Source of the DNA: RGIG8244 sp045592785
GTDB taxonomy: Bacteria; Verrucomicrobiota; Lentisphaeria; Victivallales; UBA1829
Reading direction: 5' to 3'
Assembly (NCBI GenBank): GCA_045592785.1
Contig: JAZNVL010000018.1
Span: 1-23,660 of the forward strand
DNA length: 23,660 nucleotides
Part shown: positions 15,462 through 23,454 of the stretch, piece by piece
Position numbering within the stretch: the first letter of the stretch is position 1
Layout: each line of letters begins with the position of its first letter
Notes under the pieces: model-generated
What the model was told of the DNA's origin: nothing
Databases searched by the model: none
What the model saw: only the letters and a program-made list of their open reading frames with translations
Made by a program: the position numbers and the translations under genes

Positions 15462-16241
15462 ATGGCAAAACCGATTGCTGTACAACTCTATTCTCTCCGT
15501 CAGTATGCCGAAAAAGATTTCGTCGGCGTTCTCAAACGTGTCGCTGAAATCGGCTACAAAGCAGTGGAACCCGCCGGTTTCTGGGATCTCTCCCCCGCAG
15601 AATTCAAAAAGATCACCGATGACCTCGGTCTTCAGATCTGCTCCACTCATATCGGCGGACATCGTGATCCCGAACAGGTCGATCAGAACGCAGAGATCCT
15701 CAAAACCCTCGGTGTCGATCTCGTCTGCACCGGGTGCGGCGGTGGAGATTTCAAGGACATCGACTCCATGAAACGTGCGGCGGATGTCACCAATGAAATC
15801 GTCGAAAAATACAAAAAATACGGTATCACCGTGTTCCAGCACAACCATTACTGGGAATTCGCAAGACTGGATGATCAGATCAAGTACGATCTCTACATGC
15901 AGTACTGTCCCGATGTAAAAATCGAACTCGATGCTTTCTGGGCAACCAATAACTTCGTCGAAGATCCCGTCGCCATCACCGAAAAGTATGCCGACCGCAT
16001 CGTCCTGCTCCACATGAAAGACGGAAACAAAGTCCCCCGCAAAGGCGAAGAATCCCTTTCCTATGACCTCCGTGCACTGGGTACCGGCATGATGCCCATC
16101 GCCGATGTCATCGGCAAGACCGCCGACTGCTGCCGCAATGTCATTGTGGAACTCGACTTCTGCAATATCGAAATGTGGGATGCCATCGAACAGAGTTATC
16201 ACTACCTCGTGGATAACGGTCTGGCTGAAGGTAACAAGTAA
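15462..16241 (+). CDS. Sugar phosphate isomerase/epimerase-like TIM barrel, paralog 1
   Basis: A 259-residue protein of the xylose-isomerase-like TIM-barrel (AP_endonuc_2) superfamily, whose members isomerise or epimerise sugars or inositols with a divalent metal. Start ATG 15462 follows AGGAG; a longer upstream frame has no support. MAKPIAVQLYSLRQYAEKDF is the typical first strand. VEPAGF, HNHYWEF, IELDAFW, HMKDG and VELDFC mark strands carrying likely metal or acid/base residues. No signal peptide is present, so it should be cytosolic. A paralog follows 39 nt downstream. The substrate cannot be read from the sequence. Confidence 0.88.
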   Translation: MAKPIAVQLYSLRQYAEKDFVGVLKRVAEIGYKAVEPAGFWDLSPAEFKKITDDLGLQICSTHIGGHRDPEQVDQNAEILKTLGVDLVCTGCGGGDFKDIDSMKRAADVTNEIVEKYKKYGITVFQHNHYWEFARLDDQIKYDLYMQYCPDVKIELDAFWATNNFVEDPVAITEKYADRIVLLHMKDGNKVPRKGEESLSYDLRALGTGMMPIADVIGKTADCCRNVIVELDFCNIEMWDAIEQSYHYLVDNGLAEGNK

Positions 16242-16280
16242 TCTCAATTAACACAATTCAACTCACAAGGAGAAAATATC

Positions 16281-17081
16281 ATGTTGAAACCCCTCGCAGT
16301 ACAACTCTACTCCCTCCGTCAGTATGCCGAAAAAGATTTCGTCGCCGTCCTCAAACGCGTTGCCGATATCGGTTATAAAGCCGTGGAACCCGCCGGGTTC
16401 TGGAACCTTTCCCCCGCCGAATTCAAGAAGATCATTGATGATCTCGGACTCAAAGTCTATTCTTCCCACTCCCCCTGGGCAAGAACCGTGGAAGATGTCC
16501 CCGCCATCGTGGATACCCTCGGTGTCCTCGGCATCAAACAGGCTTGCTGCGGATATGGTCCCGATGACTTCAAAGACATTGACGCCATCAAGAAGACCGC
16601 GGAAAACACCAACAAGATGATCGAAGCCTTCAAAGCACAGGGTATCACGCTCTTCCAGCACAACCATTACTGGGAATTCGAACGCATCGACGGCAGACTC
16701 AAATATGATATCTACCTGGATTACTGCTCCGATATCAAATTCGAAATCGACTCCTTCTGGTCCACAAACAAAGGCACCGAAGATCCCGTCGAAATGCTCA
16801 AAAAATACGCCGACCGCACCATCCAGCTCCACATGAAAGACGGCGTTTGCAAGCAGAATGCTTCCAATGACGGACTCGTCAACGGTCTCATCGATATGAA
16901 GATCGACCTGCTCCCCCTGGGTACCGGTACGCTCCCCATCAAGGAACTGGTGGCAAACGCTCCCGAACAGTGCGAAACCGTCGTCGTGGAACTCGACTAC
17001 TGCGAAGTGGAAATGTGGAAAGCCATCGAAGAAAGCTACAAGTTCATGACCTCCAACGGCATCGCCGCGGGCAACAAGTAA
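16281..17081 (+). CDS. Sugar phosphate isomerase/epimerase-like TIM barrel, paralog 2
   Basis: A 266-residue paralog of the preceding gene, roughly 60% identical by eye, with the first 60 residues almost superimposable (QLYSLRQYAEKDF, GYKAVEPAGFW, LSPAEFKK). The family residues are kept (HNHYWEF, FEIDSFW, HMKDG, VELDYC). The proteins differ most at residues 62-90, in the loop after the second strand, and around 195-215, where this copy has an insertion (KQNASNDGLVNGLIDM). These are places that usually line the active site, so the pair may differ in substrate. AAGGAG lies 8 nt before ATG 16281. The two probably share one mRNA. Confidence 0.88.
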   Translation: MLKPLAVQLYSLRQYAEKDFVAVLKRVADIGYKAVEPAGFWNLSPAEFKKIIDDLGLKVYSSHSPWARTVEDVPAIVDTLGVLGIKQACCGYGPDDFKDIDAIKKTAENTNKMIEAFKAQGITLFQHNHYWEFERIDGRLKYDIYLDYCSDIKFEIDSFWSTNKGTEDPVEMLKKYADRTIQLHMKDGVCKQNASNDGLVNGLIDMKIDLLPLGTGTLPIKELVANAPEQCETVVVELDYCEVEMWKAIEESYKFMTSNGIAAGNK

Positions 17082-17118
17082 GTCTTCCTTCGTTCCCGTT
17101 TCAAAGAACGTAAATCAT

Positions 17119-17155
17119 ACGGCGGAATCGCTTCTATACGGTTCCGCCGTTCTTC
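17119..17155 (+). terminator. Hairpin after the isomerase pair, probable intrinsic terminator
   Basis: ACGGCGGAATCG (17119-17130) and CGGTTCCGCCGT (17139-17150) form a 12-bp stem with one U-G wobble and an 8-nt loop, followed by TCTTCTTC. The tail is pyrimidine-rich rather than a pure T run. It ends 12 nt before the next start codon, where a ribosome binding site would be expected. Confidence 0.6.
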
Positions 17156-17162
17156 TTCACTC

Positions 17163-17915
17163 ATGAAATTTCTGCTCGCGTTTTTCTTATTCATAACGCT
17201 CTCCATCTGTTTTTCTGCAGAAGAACAGATCCTGCACTTCCGCATTGAGGCTTCCCGCACCATGCAGGGATTCCTCACACAAAACCTCGCCGCATATCTC
17301 CGGGATCTACCGAAAAGCAGTCTCCCCGGGAAATACTCCATCGGAGTCTCTCACAAAACAGAAAAACCTGTCCTCCAGATCGCATCCGATCTCCCCGATA
17401 CCGCACAGCTTTTCGCCGCCGCAGGAACGCTGTTTGCGGTCTCTCATAAAAACCCCGTCACGGCTCTCACAAAGATCCAGGCGGATTCCATCCTCGCAGG
17501 TAAACTCACTCATTGGGAGGATAACGGTCAGAAGATCCCCGTCACCATTTGTATCCTGCAAACCGGCAATGCCTCCTCCGATTACACCCGGGGAACACAG
17601 AAAACCGCCTACTTCAGCGATCCGGAACTCCTCGTGCAATACATGGCAAACAACACAAATGCCATCGCAATCCTGCCGCTGAAATGCGTAACGGAAAACA
17701 GACTCCGTATTCTCCCTGTTGAAAACATCAAACCGGATATGAACGCCGTTTTGAATAACAGATACCCCTATGCAACGCTATATCGCATTCTTTGGGATCC
17801 GGAAAATCCCGTCGCTGTAAACACAGCAAAATTCCTCCTCTCAAAAAATATCGCGCGTCATCTCATGCAGTGCGGGGAAATACCTCTCGCTGTTTTCAAA
17901 CAGACTAACAAGTGA
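17163..17915 (+). CDS. Exported PstS-like (phosphate-binding-type) periplasmic protein
   Basis: A 250-residue protein with a clean signal peptide (MKFLLAFFLFITLSICFSA). The segment FAVSHKNPVTALTKIQADSI followed by LAGKLTHWEDNGQKIPVTIC is characteristic of the PBP_like_2/PstS fold, where known proteins read HKDNPVKNLT..QL..IF.G.ITNW.D.G. NTNAIAILPLKC and LYRILWDPENPVAVNTAKFL fit the second half. Only about 70 residues precede the signature, so the first lobe is short and the usual Ser/Thr anion contacts are not evident. It may be a receptor or accessory domain rather than a transporter subunit; no ABC genes are nearby. There is no good ribosome binding site, and a hairpin lies directly upstream. 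It is followed after 6 nt by a nuclease gene. Confidence 0.7.
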   Translation: MKFLLAFFLFITLSICFSAEEQILHFRIEASRTMQGFLTQNLAAYLRDLPKSSLPGKYSIGVSHKTEKPVLQIASDLPDTAQLFAAAGTLFAVSHKNPVTALTKIQADSILAGKLTHWEDNGQKIPVTICILQTGNASSDYTRGTQKTAYFSDPELLVQYMANNTNAIAILPLKCVTENRLRILPVENIKPDMNAVLNNRYPYATLYRILWDPENPVAVNTAKFLLSKNIARHLMQCGEIPLAVFKQTNK

Positions 17916-17921
17916 TCTATT

Positions 17922-18794
17922 ATGGCAAAAAAGAAGAAAAAGTCCTTTAAAAAAATTCTCTCGCTCTGCGCGGTCATCATCGCTGCCGTGTTCTATCTCT
18001 TCCCGGAGGCAAAACATTACCCCGTTTATGTATGGTATGAACTGGATGAACTCCTCTTCGCTTCATCCCGCAATTACGATAACCTCAATGACGGAACGCC
18101 TGCCGGACATGATTTGCGCATCATCAACCGCGAAGGGTATGCCTTCGGGTATTCCGCACAACACAAACAAAGTCTCTGGGTAACATGGCTCCTCACAAAA
18201 GAGGAAGTCTTGAATAAACATGTCGCCAGAACCGATGATTTCCGCAGAGATCCCAGGATCCTTTTCGGAAGCCAGCTCCCCGAAGATTACAAACGGTCCG
18301 GCTATGACCGCGGACATCTGGCACCTGCCGCCGATATGGGCTGGGATAAGACCGTCATGAGCGAGTCTTTCTACATGTCGAATATGATTCCGCAAACGCC
18401 CGAACTCAATCGCGGACGTTGGCTTGATCTGGAAAATGTGGAACGCGCTCTCGCTGAACAGTATGGTTCCCTCCGTATTATCGCCGGCCCCGTATTCCGG
18501 AAAAATGATACCATAAAAACCATCGGAGACAACCAGATCTCCGTCCCTCACGATTGCTACAAGATCTTCTTTGTCCCGGAAAAGAAAATAATGATCGCAT
18601 TCATCATGCCTAACGAAAATCCACAGAAGAAGTTGGTAAAATACGCCGTATCTGTAGATGAAATAGAACAGCTCACCGGATTGGATTTCTTCCCGCATCT
18701 GCCGGAGGAAGAACAGAAACGCATGGAAAGTAATTGCGATCCGGATGTCTGGAATCTGCAAAATATTTGCGAAACATTGCAGAAAAACCCGTAA
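17922..18794 (+). CDS. Membrane-anchored DNA/RNA non-specific endonuclease (NucA/NUC family)
   Basis: A 290-residue protein. A lysine-rich start (MAKKKKKSFKK) is followed by one hydrophobic segment (ILSLCAVIIAAVFYLFP), suggesting an N-terminal anchor with the rest outside the cytoplasm. The catalytic motif YDRGHLAPAADM puts the general-base His at about residue 132. FYMSNMIPQTPELNRGRW supplies the metal-binding Asn and the conserved Asn-Arg. This is the beta-beta-alpha-metal nuclease of the Serratia/Anabaena NucA type, which cuts DNA and RNA of any sequence. No inhibitor gene of the NuiA type is recognisable next to it. It begins 6 nt after the PBP-like gene, so the two are likely co-transcribed. 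Confidence 0.9.
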   Translation: MAKKKKKSFKKILSLCAVIIAAVFYLFPEAKHYPVYVWYELDELLFASSRNYDNLNDGTPAGHDLRIINREGYAFGYSAQHKQSLWVTWLLTKEEVLNKHVARTDDFRRDPRILFGSQLPEDYKRSGYDRGHLAPAADMGWDKTVMSESFYMSNMIPQTPELNRGRWLDLENVERALAEQYGSLRIIAGPVFRKNDTIKTIGDNQISVPHDCYKIFFVPEKKIMIAFIMPNENPQKKLVKYAVSVDEIEQLTGLDFFPHLPEEEQKRMESNCDPDVWNLQNICETLQKNP

Positions 18795-18851
18795 AAATAG
18801 AAAAATCTTACAGTAAAACACTTTTTTTTTGTTTTTTTTTCACTTTTACTC

Positions 18852-18879
18852 TTGCTTTTGCTGATTTTATCAGTATATT
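18852..18879 (+). promoter_or_regulatory. Promoter of the orphan two-helix membrane protein
   Basis: TTGCTT (18852-18857), 16 nt, then TATATT (18874-18879), about 57 nt before the ATG. A long T-rich stretch (about 18822-18840) lies just upstream. Confidence 0.5.
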
Positions 18880-18935
18880 TACAGATAGCAAGCCCAAATA
18901 ACAATTAACAAAGTAATAAAATGAAGGAGTACGAA

Positions 18936-19766
18936 ATGAGTATTTGGTTTTGGTATGCTTTAATGGCGGTCGGCCTCGGTGGTATGGTCTGGTGTGCAAA
19001 AAATCAGAGACGCGTGGCGAATGCACAGCTTTATTCTGTTATTTGCCTGGTTGTCGTTGCCATTTCCGCGGTCATGGCTCTCACCTCTTTCTTCGGTGAT
19101 GGCGAACTCGAACAGAGCATCGAAAACGCAAAACAGTTCGAACTGGCTAAAGTCGATCAGATCGCAGATTTCGTTAACAAGAATCATGCAGGACAGAAAG
19201 TTGTCGTGCTGATCAAGTCTGATATGCTCAACCCCTCGGAACATCAGATCGACACTCTCAAAGAATTCAGCAGCCGCGTGCAAGGTCAGGTCACTCTGCT
19301 TGAACCTGTTGTCCTGCAGATCACGGATCCTTCCACATTGCAGCCTGAAAATCCCGAAAGCGGTGAAATGCCTTATATCCCCTCCCCCGAAGAAGAACTC
19401 AACGCAAAGAAATTCAACGATAAATTCAAAGAATGTAAAGCAGCCGGAGCTGATGTCGTCGTCAACTTTGCCGGTATGCCTGCCATGCCAGAAGACACCC
19501 AGAAGCTGATCATCTGGAGATGGGGAACGAAAGATCCCAAAGTCGTCCTCGCTGAAATCATGGAAATGAACTTCGATCCCAAATCTCTTCTGGGACCCGT
19601 ATCCGCATTCGTCGCTTCCAAGCCCGATGCTCAGTTCGATTATCTTAAAGATACCGCCCCCGAAAATTTCAAAGAAGCTTTTGATCTGCGTTATGTCATC
19701 GTCACAAAAGAAAATGCACCCAACGTGCTGGATGAAAACGGCATGATCAAGTCAGGTCTGAAATAA
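18936..19766 (+). CDS. Uncharacterised protein with two N-terminal membrane segments
   Basis: A 276-residue protein that I do not recognise. ATG 18936 is chosen because AAGGAG sits 7 nt upstream; the ATG at 18921 overlaps that site. Two hydrophobic stretches (about residues 3-19 and 31-50, WFWYALMAVGLGGMVW and LYSVICLVVVAISAVMAL) are separated by a short basic loop (CAKNQRRVANAQ), giving a hairpin with a large C-terminal domain on the same side as the N-terminus. That domain starts with a predicted helix (ELEQSIENAKQFELAKVDQI). It then alternates strands and helices (KVVVLIKSD, ADVVVNFAGM, KLIIWRWG, KVVLAEIM, RYVIVTKEN) like a Rossmann or receptor-type fold, interrupted by an acidic, proline-rich linker near residues 125-150. 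It is a single-gene unit with its own promoter and terminator. Confidence 0.8.
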   Translation: MSIWFWYALMAVGLGGMVWCAKNQRRVANAQLYSVICLVVVAISAVMALTSFFGDGELEQSIENAKQFELAKVDQIADFVNKNHAGQKVVVLIKSDMLNPSEHQIDTLKEFSSRVQGQVTLLEPVVLQITDPSTLQPENPESGEMPYIPSPEEELNAKKFNDKFKECKAAGADVVVNFAGMPAMPEDTQKLIIWRWGTKDPKVVLAEIMEMNFDPKSLLGPVSAFVASKPDAQFDYLKDTAPENFKEAFDLRYVIVTKENAPNVLDENGMIKSGLK

Positions 19767-19793
19767 GATCCAACTTCACCATAAAGACTCAAT

Positions 19794-19827
19794 ACGGGAA
19801 TGTCATCACGACATTCCCGTTTTTTTT
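19794..19827 (+). terminator. Strong intrinsic terminator
   Basis: ACGGGAATGTC and GACATTCCCGT form a perfect 11-bp stem with loop ATCAC, directly followed by a run of eight T. It closes the single-gene unit of the orphan membrane protein. Confidence 0.93.
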
Positions 19828-19837
19828 GCCTTTACAG

Positions 19838-19866
19838 TTGATTTTTTCTCCATCATGTGATATATT
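19838..19866 (+). promoter_or_regulatory. Promoter of the cupin-pyridoxamine kinase operon
   Basis: TTGATT (19838-19843), 17 nt, then TATATT (19861-19866). The expected start is near 19873, leaving a leader of about 23 nt that already contains AAGGAG. Confidence 0.65.
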
Positions 19867-19895
19867 ATGCCAGCAATTTTACAAGGAGTTCAGCT

Positions 19896-20255
19896 ATGCA
19901 CAAATCAAAAGATCAATACAGGATCCAGGACAGACAGGATATGAAAGGCGGGTCTGGTGTCGCTCACTTCCAGCACATCTGGGAGAAAAATTCCGAAATG
20001 CTTTCCTCATGCAGAATGTTCGCTAAAATTACGCTCAATCCCGGATGCTCCATCGGAAAACACGATCACCAGGGCGAAGAAGAGATCTTTTACATCCTCT
20101 CCGGACAGGCTCTCGCCTATGATAACGGCGAAAACGTCATCCTCAATCCCGGCGATTCCATCATCTGCCGATCCGGGGAAGAACACGCCATGTCATGTTA
20201 CGGTGATGTCCCCGTGGAATATCTCGCTGTTATCCCCGTTTATCACGAAAAATAA
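19896..20255 (+). CDS. Small single-domain cupin protein
   Basis: A 119-residue protein. ATG 19896 is chosen because AAGGAG lies 7 nt upstream; the longer GTG frame from 19857 would overlap the promoter. It is one cupin barrel. Motif 1 is GKHDHQGEEEIFYILSG, with two His and a Glu as metal ligands; motif 2 is NPGDSIICRSGEEHAM with the fourth ligand His. Such proteins bind small metabolites or sugars, or act as isomerases; the substrate is not evident. The C-terminus ends with AVIPVYHEK. It is followed after 20 nt by a pyridoxamine kinase, so a role linked to vitamin B6 or amines is possible but unproven. Confidence 0.87.
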   Translation: MHKSKDQYRIQDRQDMKGGSGVAHFQHIWEKNSEMLSSCRMFAKITLNPGCSIGKHDHQGEEEIFYILSGQALAYDNGENVILNPGDSIICRSGEEHAMSCYGDVPVEYLAVIPVYHEK

Positions 20256-20275
20256 GCATCCGAAAGGTCTCCCGT

Positions 20276-21109
20276 ATGAAACGCGTCGTCTCCATTCAAG
20301 ATATTTCATGTCTCGGTAAATGCTCTCTCACCGTCGCACTCCCCATCATTTCCGCTATGGGACATGAAACAGTCATCCTCCCCACAGCTGTACTTTCGAC
20401 TCATACCGCATTCTCTCAATTCACGTTCCGCGATCTTACCGATGACATCACTCCCATCGCAGAACATTGGAAAAAAGAAAAGTTCGTCTTCGATGCCATT
20501 TATACCGGGTACCTCGGCTCTTTTCAGCAGATCGATCTCATGAAACAGTTCTTCGATGATTTCAAAACAAAGGATAACTTCATTTTTGTCGATCCGGCTA
20601 TGGCGGATAATGGAAAACTTTACACAGGTTTTACTCCCGATTTCGCAAAACACATGGCTACTCTTTGCGCAAAAGCAGATGTCATTGTTCCCAACTTGAC
20701 CGAAGCCGCATTCATGCTTGATATCCCGTATCGCGATGATTACAGCGAAGCACAAATCAAAGACATTTTACGCAGACTCGCGGAGCTCGGCGCAAAACGA
20801 ACCGTACTCACCGGGGTCGGACTTCAGGAAGATTCACTCGGTGTGATGGCTTTTGATGCCGAAAAAGATGACTTCTTCTATTATCAGAGAGAGCGTATCC
20901 CCTGCAGTTTCCACGGGACCGGCGACGTCTTTGCAAGTACTTGCTGCGGCGCGATGGCTTGCGGTTTTTCCTGCAATGATGCACTCAAAGTCGCAGTCGA
21001 TTACACCGTTGAATGTATCAAAGCAACCATTCAGGATCCAAAACATAACTGGTACGGGGTCGATTTCGAAACGGCGATCCCGTATCTCATCCGCAGAATC
21101 GGGAAATAA
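20276..21109 (+). CDS. Pyridoxamine/pyridoxal kinase
   Basis: A 277-residue member of the PfkB/ribokinase superfamily, closest in style to PdxY-type pyridoxamine kinases, which use ATP to phosphorylate B6 vitamers in the salvage pathway. Family features are VVSIQDISCLGKCSLTVALP at the N-terminus, ILPTAVLSTHTAF (the substrate-side segment), FVDPAMADNGKLY, ADVIVPNLTEAAFML and CSFHGTGDVFASTCCGAMA. In the last, GTGD provides the anion hole and catalytic Asp. AAAGG lies before ATG 20276, 20 nt after the cupin. Its stop codon directly abuts the stop of the convergent 5'-nucleotidase gene with no gap. Confidence 0.92.
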   Translation: MKRVVSIQDISCLGKCSLTVALPIISAMGHETVILPTAVLSTHTAFSQFTFRDLTDDITPIAEHWKKEKFVFDAIYTGYLGSFQQIDLMKQFFDDFKTKDNFIFVDPAMADNGKLYTGFTPDFAKHMATLCAKADVIVPNLTEAAFMLDIPYRDDYSEAQIKDILRRLAELGAKRTVLTGVGLQEDSLGVMAFDAEKDDFFYYQRERIPCSFHGTGDVFASTCCGAMACGFSCNDALKVAVDYTVECIKATIQDPKHNWYGVDFETAIPYLIRRIGK

Positions 21110-22564
21110 TCACTTTCCGCGTTTCGGCGGATAATGTTTCCGCATCCAACGGTCAAAGACTTCACGAACCGTCAAGTCCTTCTCCTCCCGTTTCACGCGG
21201 TTCGCCGTGTCGCGCAGCACTGGATAACGTCCACCTGCACCACTCACCGCATAGGAGGAAAAGGCAACACGGATCCGTTTCTCCGGATCGGTCCACGCCT
21301 GCCCGTTCACATACAGTACGCCGTCTTTCTCTTCCACCCCCGTATGAACCATGAACGATTTCTTTTGACGCAACTGTTTCTGTTCGTTCAGGATCCCCCG
21401 ATAATCCTCCGGAGAAAGATCAAGAATCGTCAGAAAATTCTCATAAGGAACCAACAGAAAAACCCCATACTCCGTCAAACGGCCGCCCGGAAAATGATAA
21501 TTGCTCACCGTGGTCGAAAATGCCGCATCCACTCCCAGTTCTTCACGCATGGATTTGCATAACAATTCCGCAAGATGGCAACGGCGTTTCGGGCCTTTCA
21601 TTGGTCCTAATGCAAACGGAACTTCCGCAATCACGGTCCGCTGTTCCTTTTTGCAATTCTCGCGCGCAAATTCCAGCTTTTTCATCAGCTCCGGATCCGG
21701 ATCACAATTATAAGTCGGCCACAGGCGTCCTTCGATCTCAACATCACGATTCTTTCCCGGAAATGTGATCTTCACCTCCGCCAAGCCCTCCGATAATGCA
21801 GGCGGCTGAACATAAAATGTCGTCCCGTTCAGCGTTTTCAACGGAACGGTTATATGGGTATGTGCGCCGAATACCACGCGGATCTGCGGGTTTTTACGCA
21901 AAAATGATACGATATTCATCCGTTTCCCTGTGGGACTCAAGCGCGCAGTTATAAATTCACCCATGTGGATCGCAAGAATTACAACATCCACTTTCTCACG
22001 AAAAAGTGCAGTCACAGAGGTGAACAGCGCCTCTTCAAACGGAATTTCACGGATCCCTTTCAATTGCGCAGGTGCGATCCAGGAACGCAAAAATGGCGGC
22101 GACATCCCGATCACTCCGATCCGTTTTCCGTTACGCTCAAATATCGCCCACTTCCGGACATTCGGTAACGGTTCCTCAAATTCTATGTTCGACGTCAGAA
22201 CAAGTCCCCGGAACTCACGGATCCGTTCCCGCAATACAACAATCCCATAGTCAAATTCATGATTCCCCAATACCCAGAAATCGTATTTCAACTCATTCAA
22301 CGCAGAAACGATCGCAGCTCCACGGTCCTTCGCCGCCGAAGATGTTCCCTGGATCAAATCCCCGCAGTCAAACAATAATACGTTGTCTTCTCCATGGCAC
22401 GCACGGATTTCTTTGATCCGGGTCGCTACTTTGCAGATCCCGGGTTTCGAACTGTCACCGGTCAAATTGCCGTGCAGGTCCGTCGTCTGAATAAGTATGA
22501 CTTCTTTCCCATAAACAGAGAATAAAAAAAGCAGGAAAAAGAACAATATATTGATTCGGATCAT
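21110..22564 (-). CDS. Secreted 5'-nucleotidase/UshA-family metallophosphoesterase
   Basis: A 484-residue two-domain enzyme. Residues 1-19 (MIRINILFFFLLFLFSVYG) are a signal peptide. The metallophosphatase domain (about 21-270) shows the expected metal ligands in TTDLHGN, FDCGDLIQG, LGNHEFDYG, AIHMG and FGAHTHI. From about 310 to 470 follows the C-terminal substrate domain of 5'-nucleotidases, with YPVLRDTANRV near the end. Members hydrolyse extracytoplasmic nucleotides or related phosphoesters; the exact substrate is not evident. It starts 4 nt after the DUF89 gene, so the two share an mRNA. Confidence 0.92.
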   Translation of the reverse strand: MIRINILFFFLLFLFSVYGKEVILIQTTDLHGNLTGDSSKPGICKVATRIKEIRACHGEDNVLLFDCGDLIQGTSSAAKDRGAAIVSALNELKYDFWVLGNHEFDYGIVVLRERIREFRGLVLTSNIEFEEPLPNVRKWAIFERNGKRIGVIGMSPPFLRSWIAPAQLKGIREIPFEEALFTSVTALFREKVDVVILAIHMGEFITARLSPTGKRMNIVSFLRKNPQIRVVFGAHTHITVPLKTLNGTTFYVQPPALSEGLAEVKITFPGKNRDVEIEGRLWPTYNCDPDPELMKKLEFARENCKKEQRTVIAEVPFALGPMKGPKRRCHLAELLCKSMREELGVDAAFSTTVSNYHFPGGRLTEYGVFLLVPYENFLTILDLSPEDYRGILNEQKQLRQKKSFMVHTGVEEKDGVLYVNGQAWTDPEKRIRVAFSSYAVSGAGGRYPVLRDTANRVKREEKDLTVREVFDRWMRKHYPPKRGK

Positions 22565-22568
22565 CGAA

Positions 22569-23423
22569 TTATCGCGCTCCCAGATACGCCAACACCATAC
22601 TCATCGCTGGAACATTCCCAAGCGAACGCATCACCGCTGTACACTTCGCACGCAATAAAAAGTAGGTTTTCGCACCTTTTTCACCACTCAATGTTTCATA
22701 ATTCCCCTGCCCTTTCGAAATAATAAGGTCCGAAGATTCATAAACATTCCGGAATTCTTCCGAACAATCATGCAGGACCACACCCGGGATCATGGAACCG
22801 GTATCCACGATCCGGTAGGATGACAACCCGCTCGCTTCCACTTCTTTCCGGGTTATATCATTCAAAATCGGCTTCCCACGCACCGCGATCGTCACTTTTT
22901 CTCCGCAATATTCCAGGAGATAACGGTCAAATACCGCTTCCCCACAGTTATCCATGATGTATAAAATACGCTCCGCTTTCTTTATATCATTACGGAAATT
23001 TTCCAGATTTTTTGTATCAAGCGGTTCCGTCAGGGCACTCAATAACCGGGCACGCGCGGTTTCAGGGGATATATCAAGCGCAATATCAAGGATATTACCC
23101 GCGATTGCCATGCGTACCGCTCCCTCCAAACGGTCCGGAAATTTTTCAAATTCATCCAACACCTGGTCCAGAAGTTCCTGCGCAAATTCAGTCATTTTCA
23201 ACTTTAACTCTGCATAAGGATCATCGATCGCCATCTTTTCGTAAAGATCACGATAAAGCAGCATGGCATTTTCCGGCGGTGAAGCGGTAAAGGATAAATC
23301 CGGAAGCCGGCATAAAATTTCGTGGGCGATCTCTTTTTTCCGTTCATCGGCAAGCGAAAAAGTATCCAGGACAGAAAACACGCCCCGTAAATAACAGGGG
23401 ACACAGGAAATTTCAGTATTCAT
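22569..23423 (-). CDS. DUF89/ARMT1-like metal-dependent phosphatase
   Basis: A 284-residue protein of the DUF89 family, known for cobalt- or nickel-dependent phosphatases that remove damaged or surplus phosphometabolites (fructose-1-phosphate and similar). The start is ATG 23423; an upstream TTG at 23426 is in frame but less likely, and AAAGG precedes. The N-terminal CVPCYLRG is the CxxC of the archaeal/bacterial DUF89-I type. The active-site region is IMDNCGEAVFDRYLLE (conserved Asp, Asn, Glu and a further Asp). DLIISKGQGNYETLSG is the other family signature. No signal peptide is present, so it is cytosolic. It is the first gene of an operon with the secreted nucleotidase. Confidence 0.92.
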   Translation of the reverse strand: MNTEISCVPCYLRGVFSVLDTFSLADERKKEIAHEILCRLPDLSFTASPPENAMLLYRDLYEKMAIDDPYAELKLKMTEFAQELLDQVLDEFEKFPDRLEGAVRMAIAGNILDIALDISPETARARLLSALTEPLDTKNLENFRNDIKKAERILYIMDNCGEAVFDRYLLEYCGEKVTIAVRGKPILNDITRKEVEASGLSSYRIVDTGSMIPGVVLHDCSEEFRNVYESSDLIISKGQGNYETLSGEKGAKTYFLLRAKCTAVMRSLGNVPAMSMVLAYLGAR

Positions 23424-23454
23424 CAAACAAAAAGACCTTTCATTTTATCCCGTA

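Noticed and set aside
15402..16247. 281-codon minus-strand frame opposite isomerase 1, with a similar frame opposite isomerase 2
   Set aside because: The same shadow appears at both paralogs because they share codons. It does not indicate a conserved antisense gene.
18822..18840. T-rich run after the nuclease gene as a terminator
   Set aside because: No stem of useful length precedes the T runs, so it is not a supportable intrinsic terminator.
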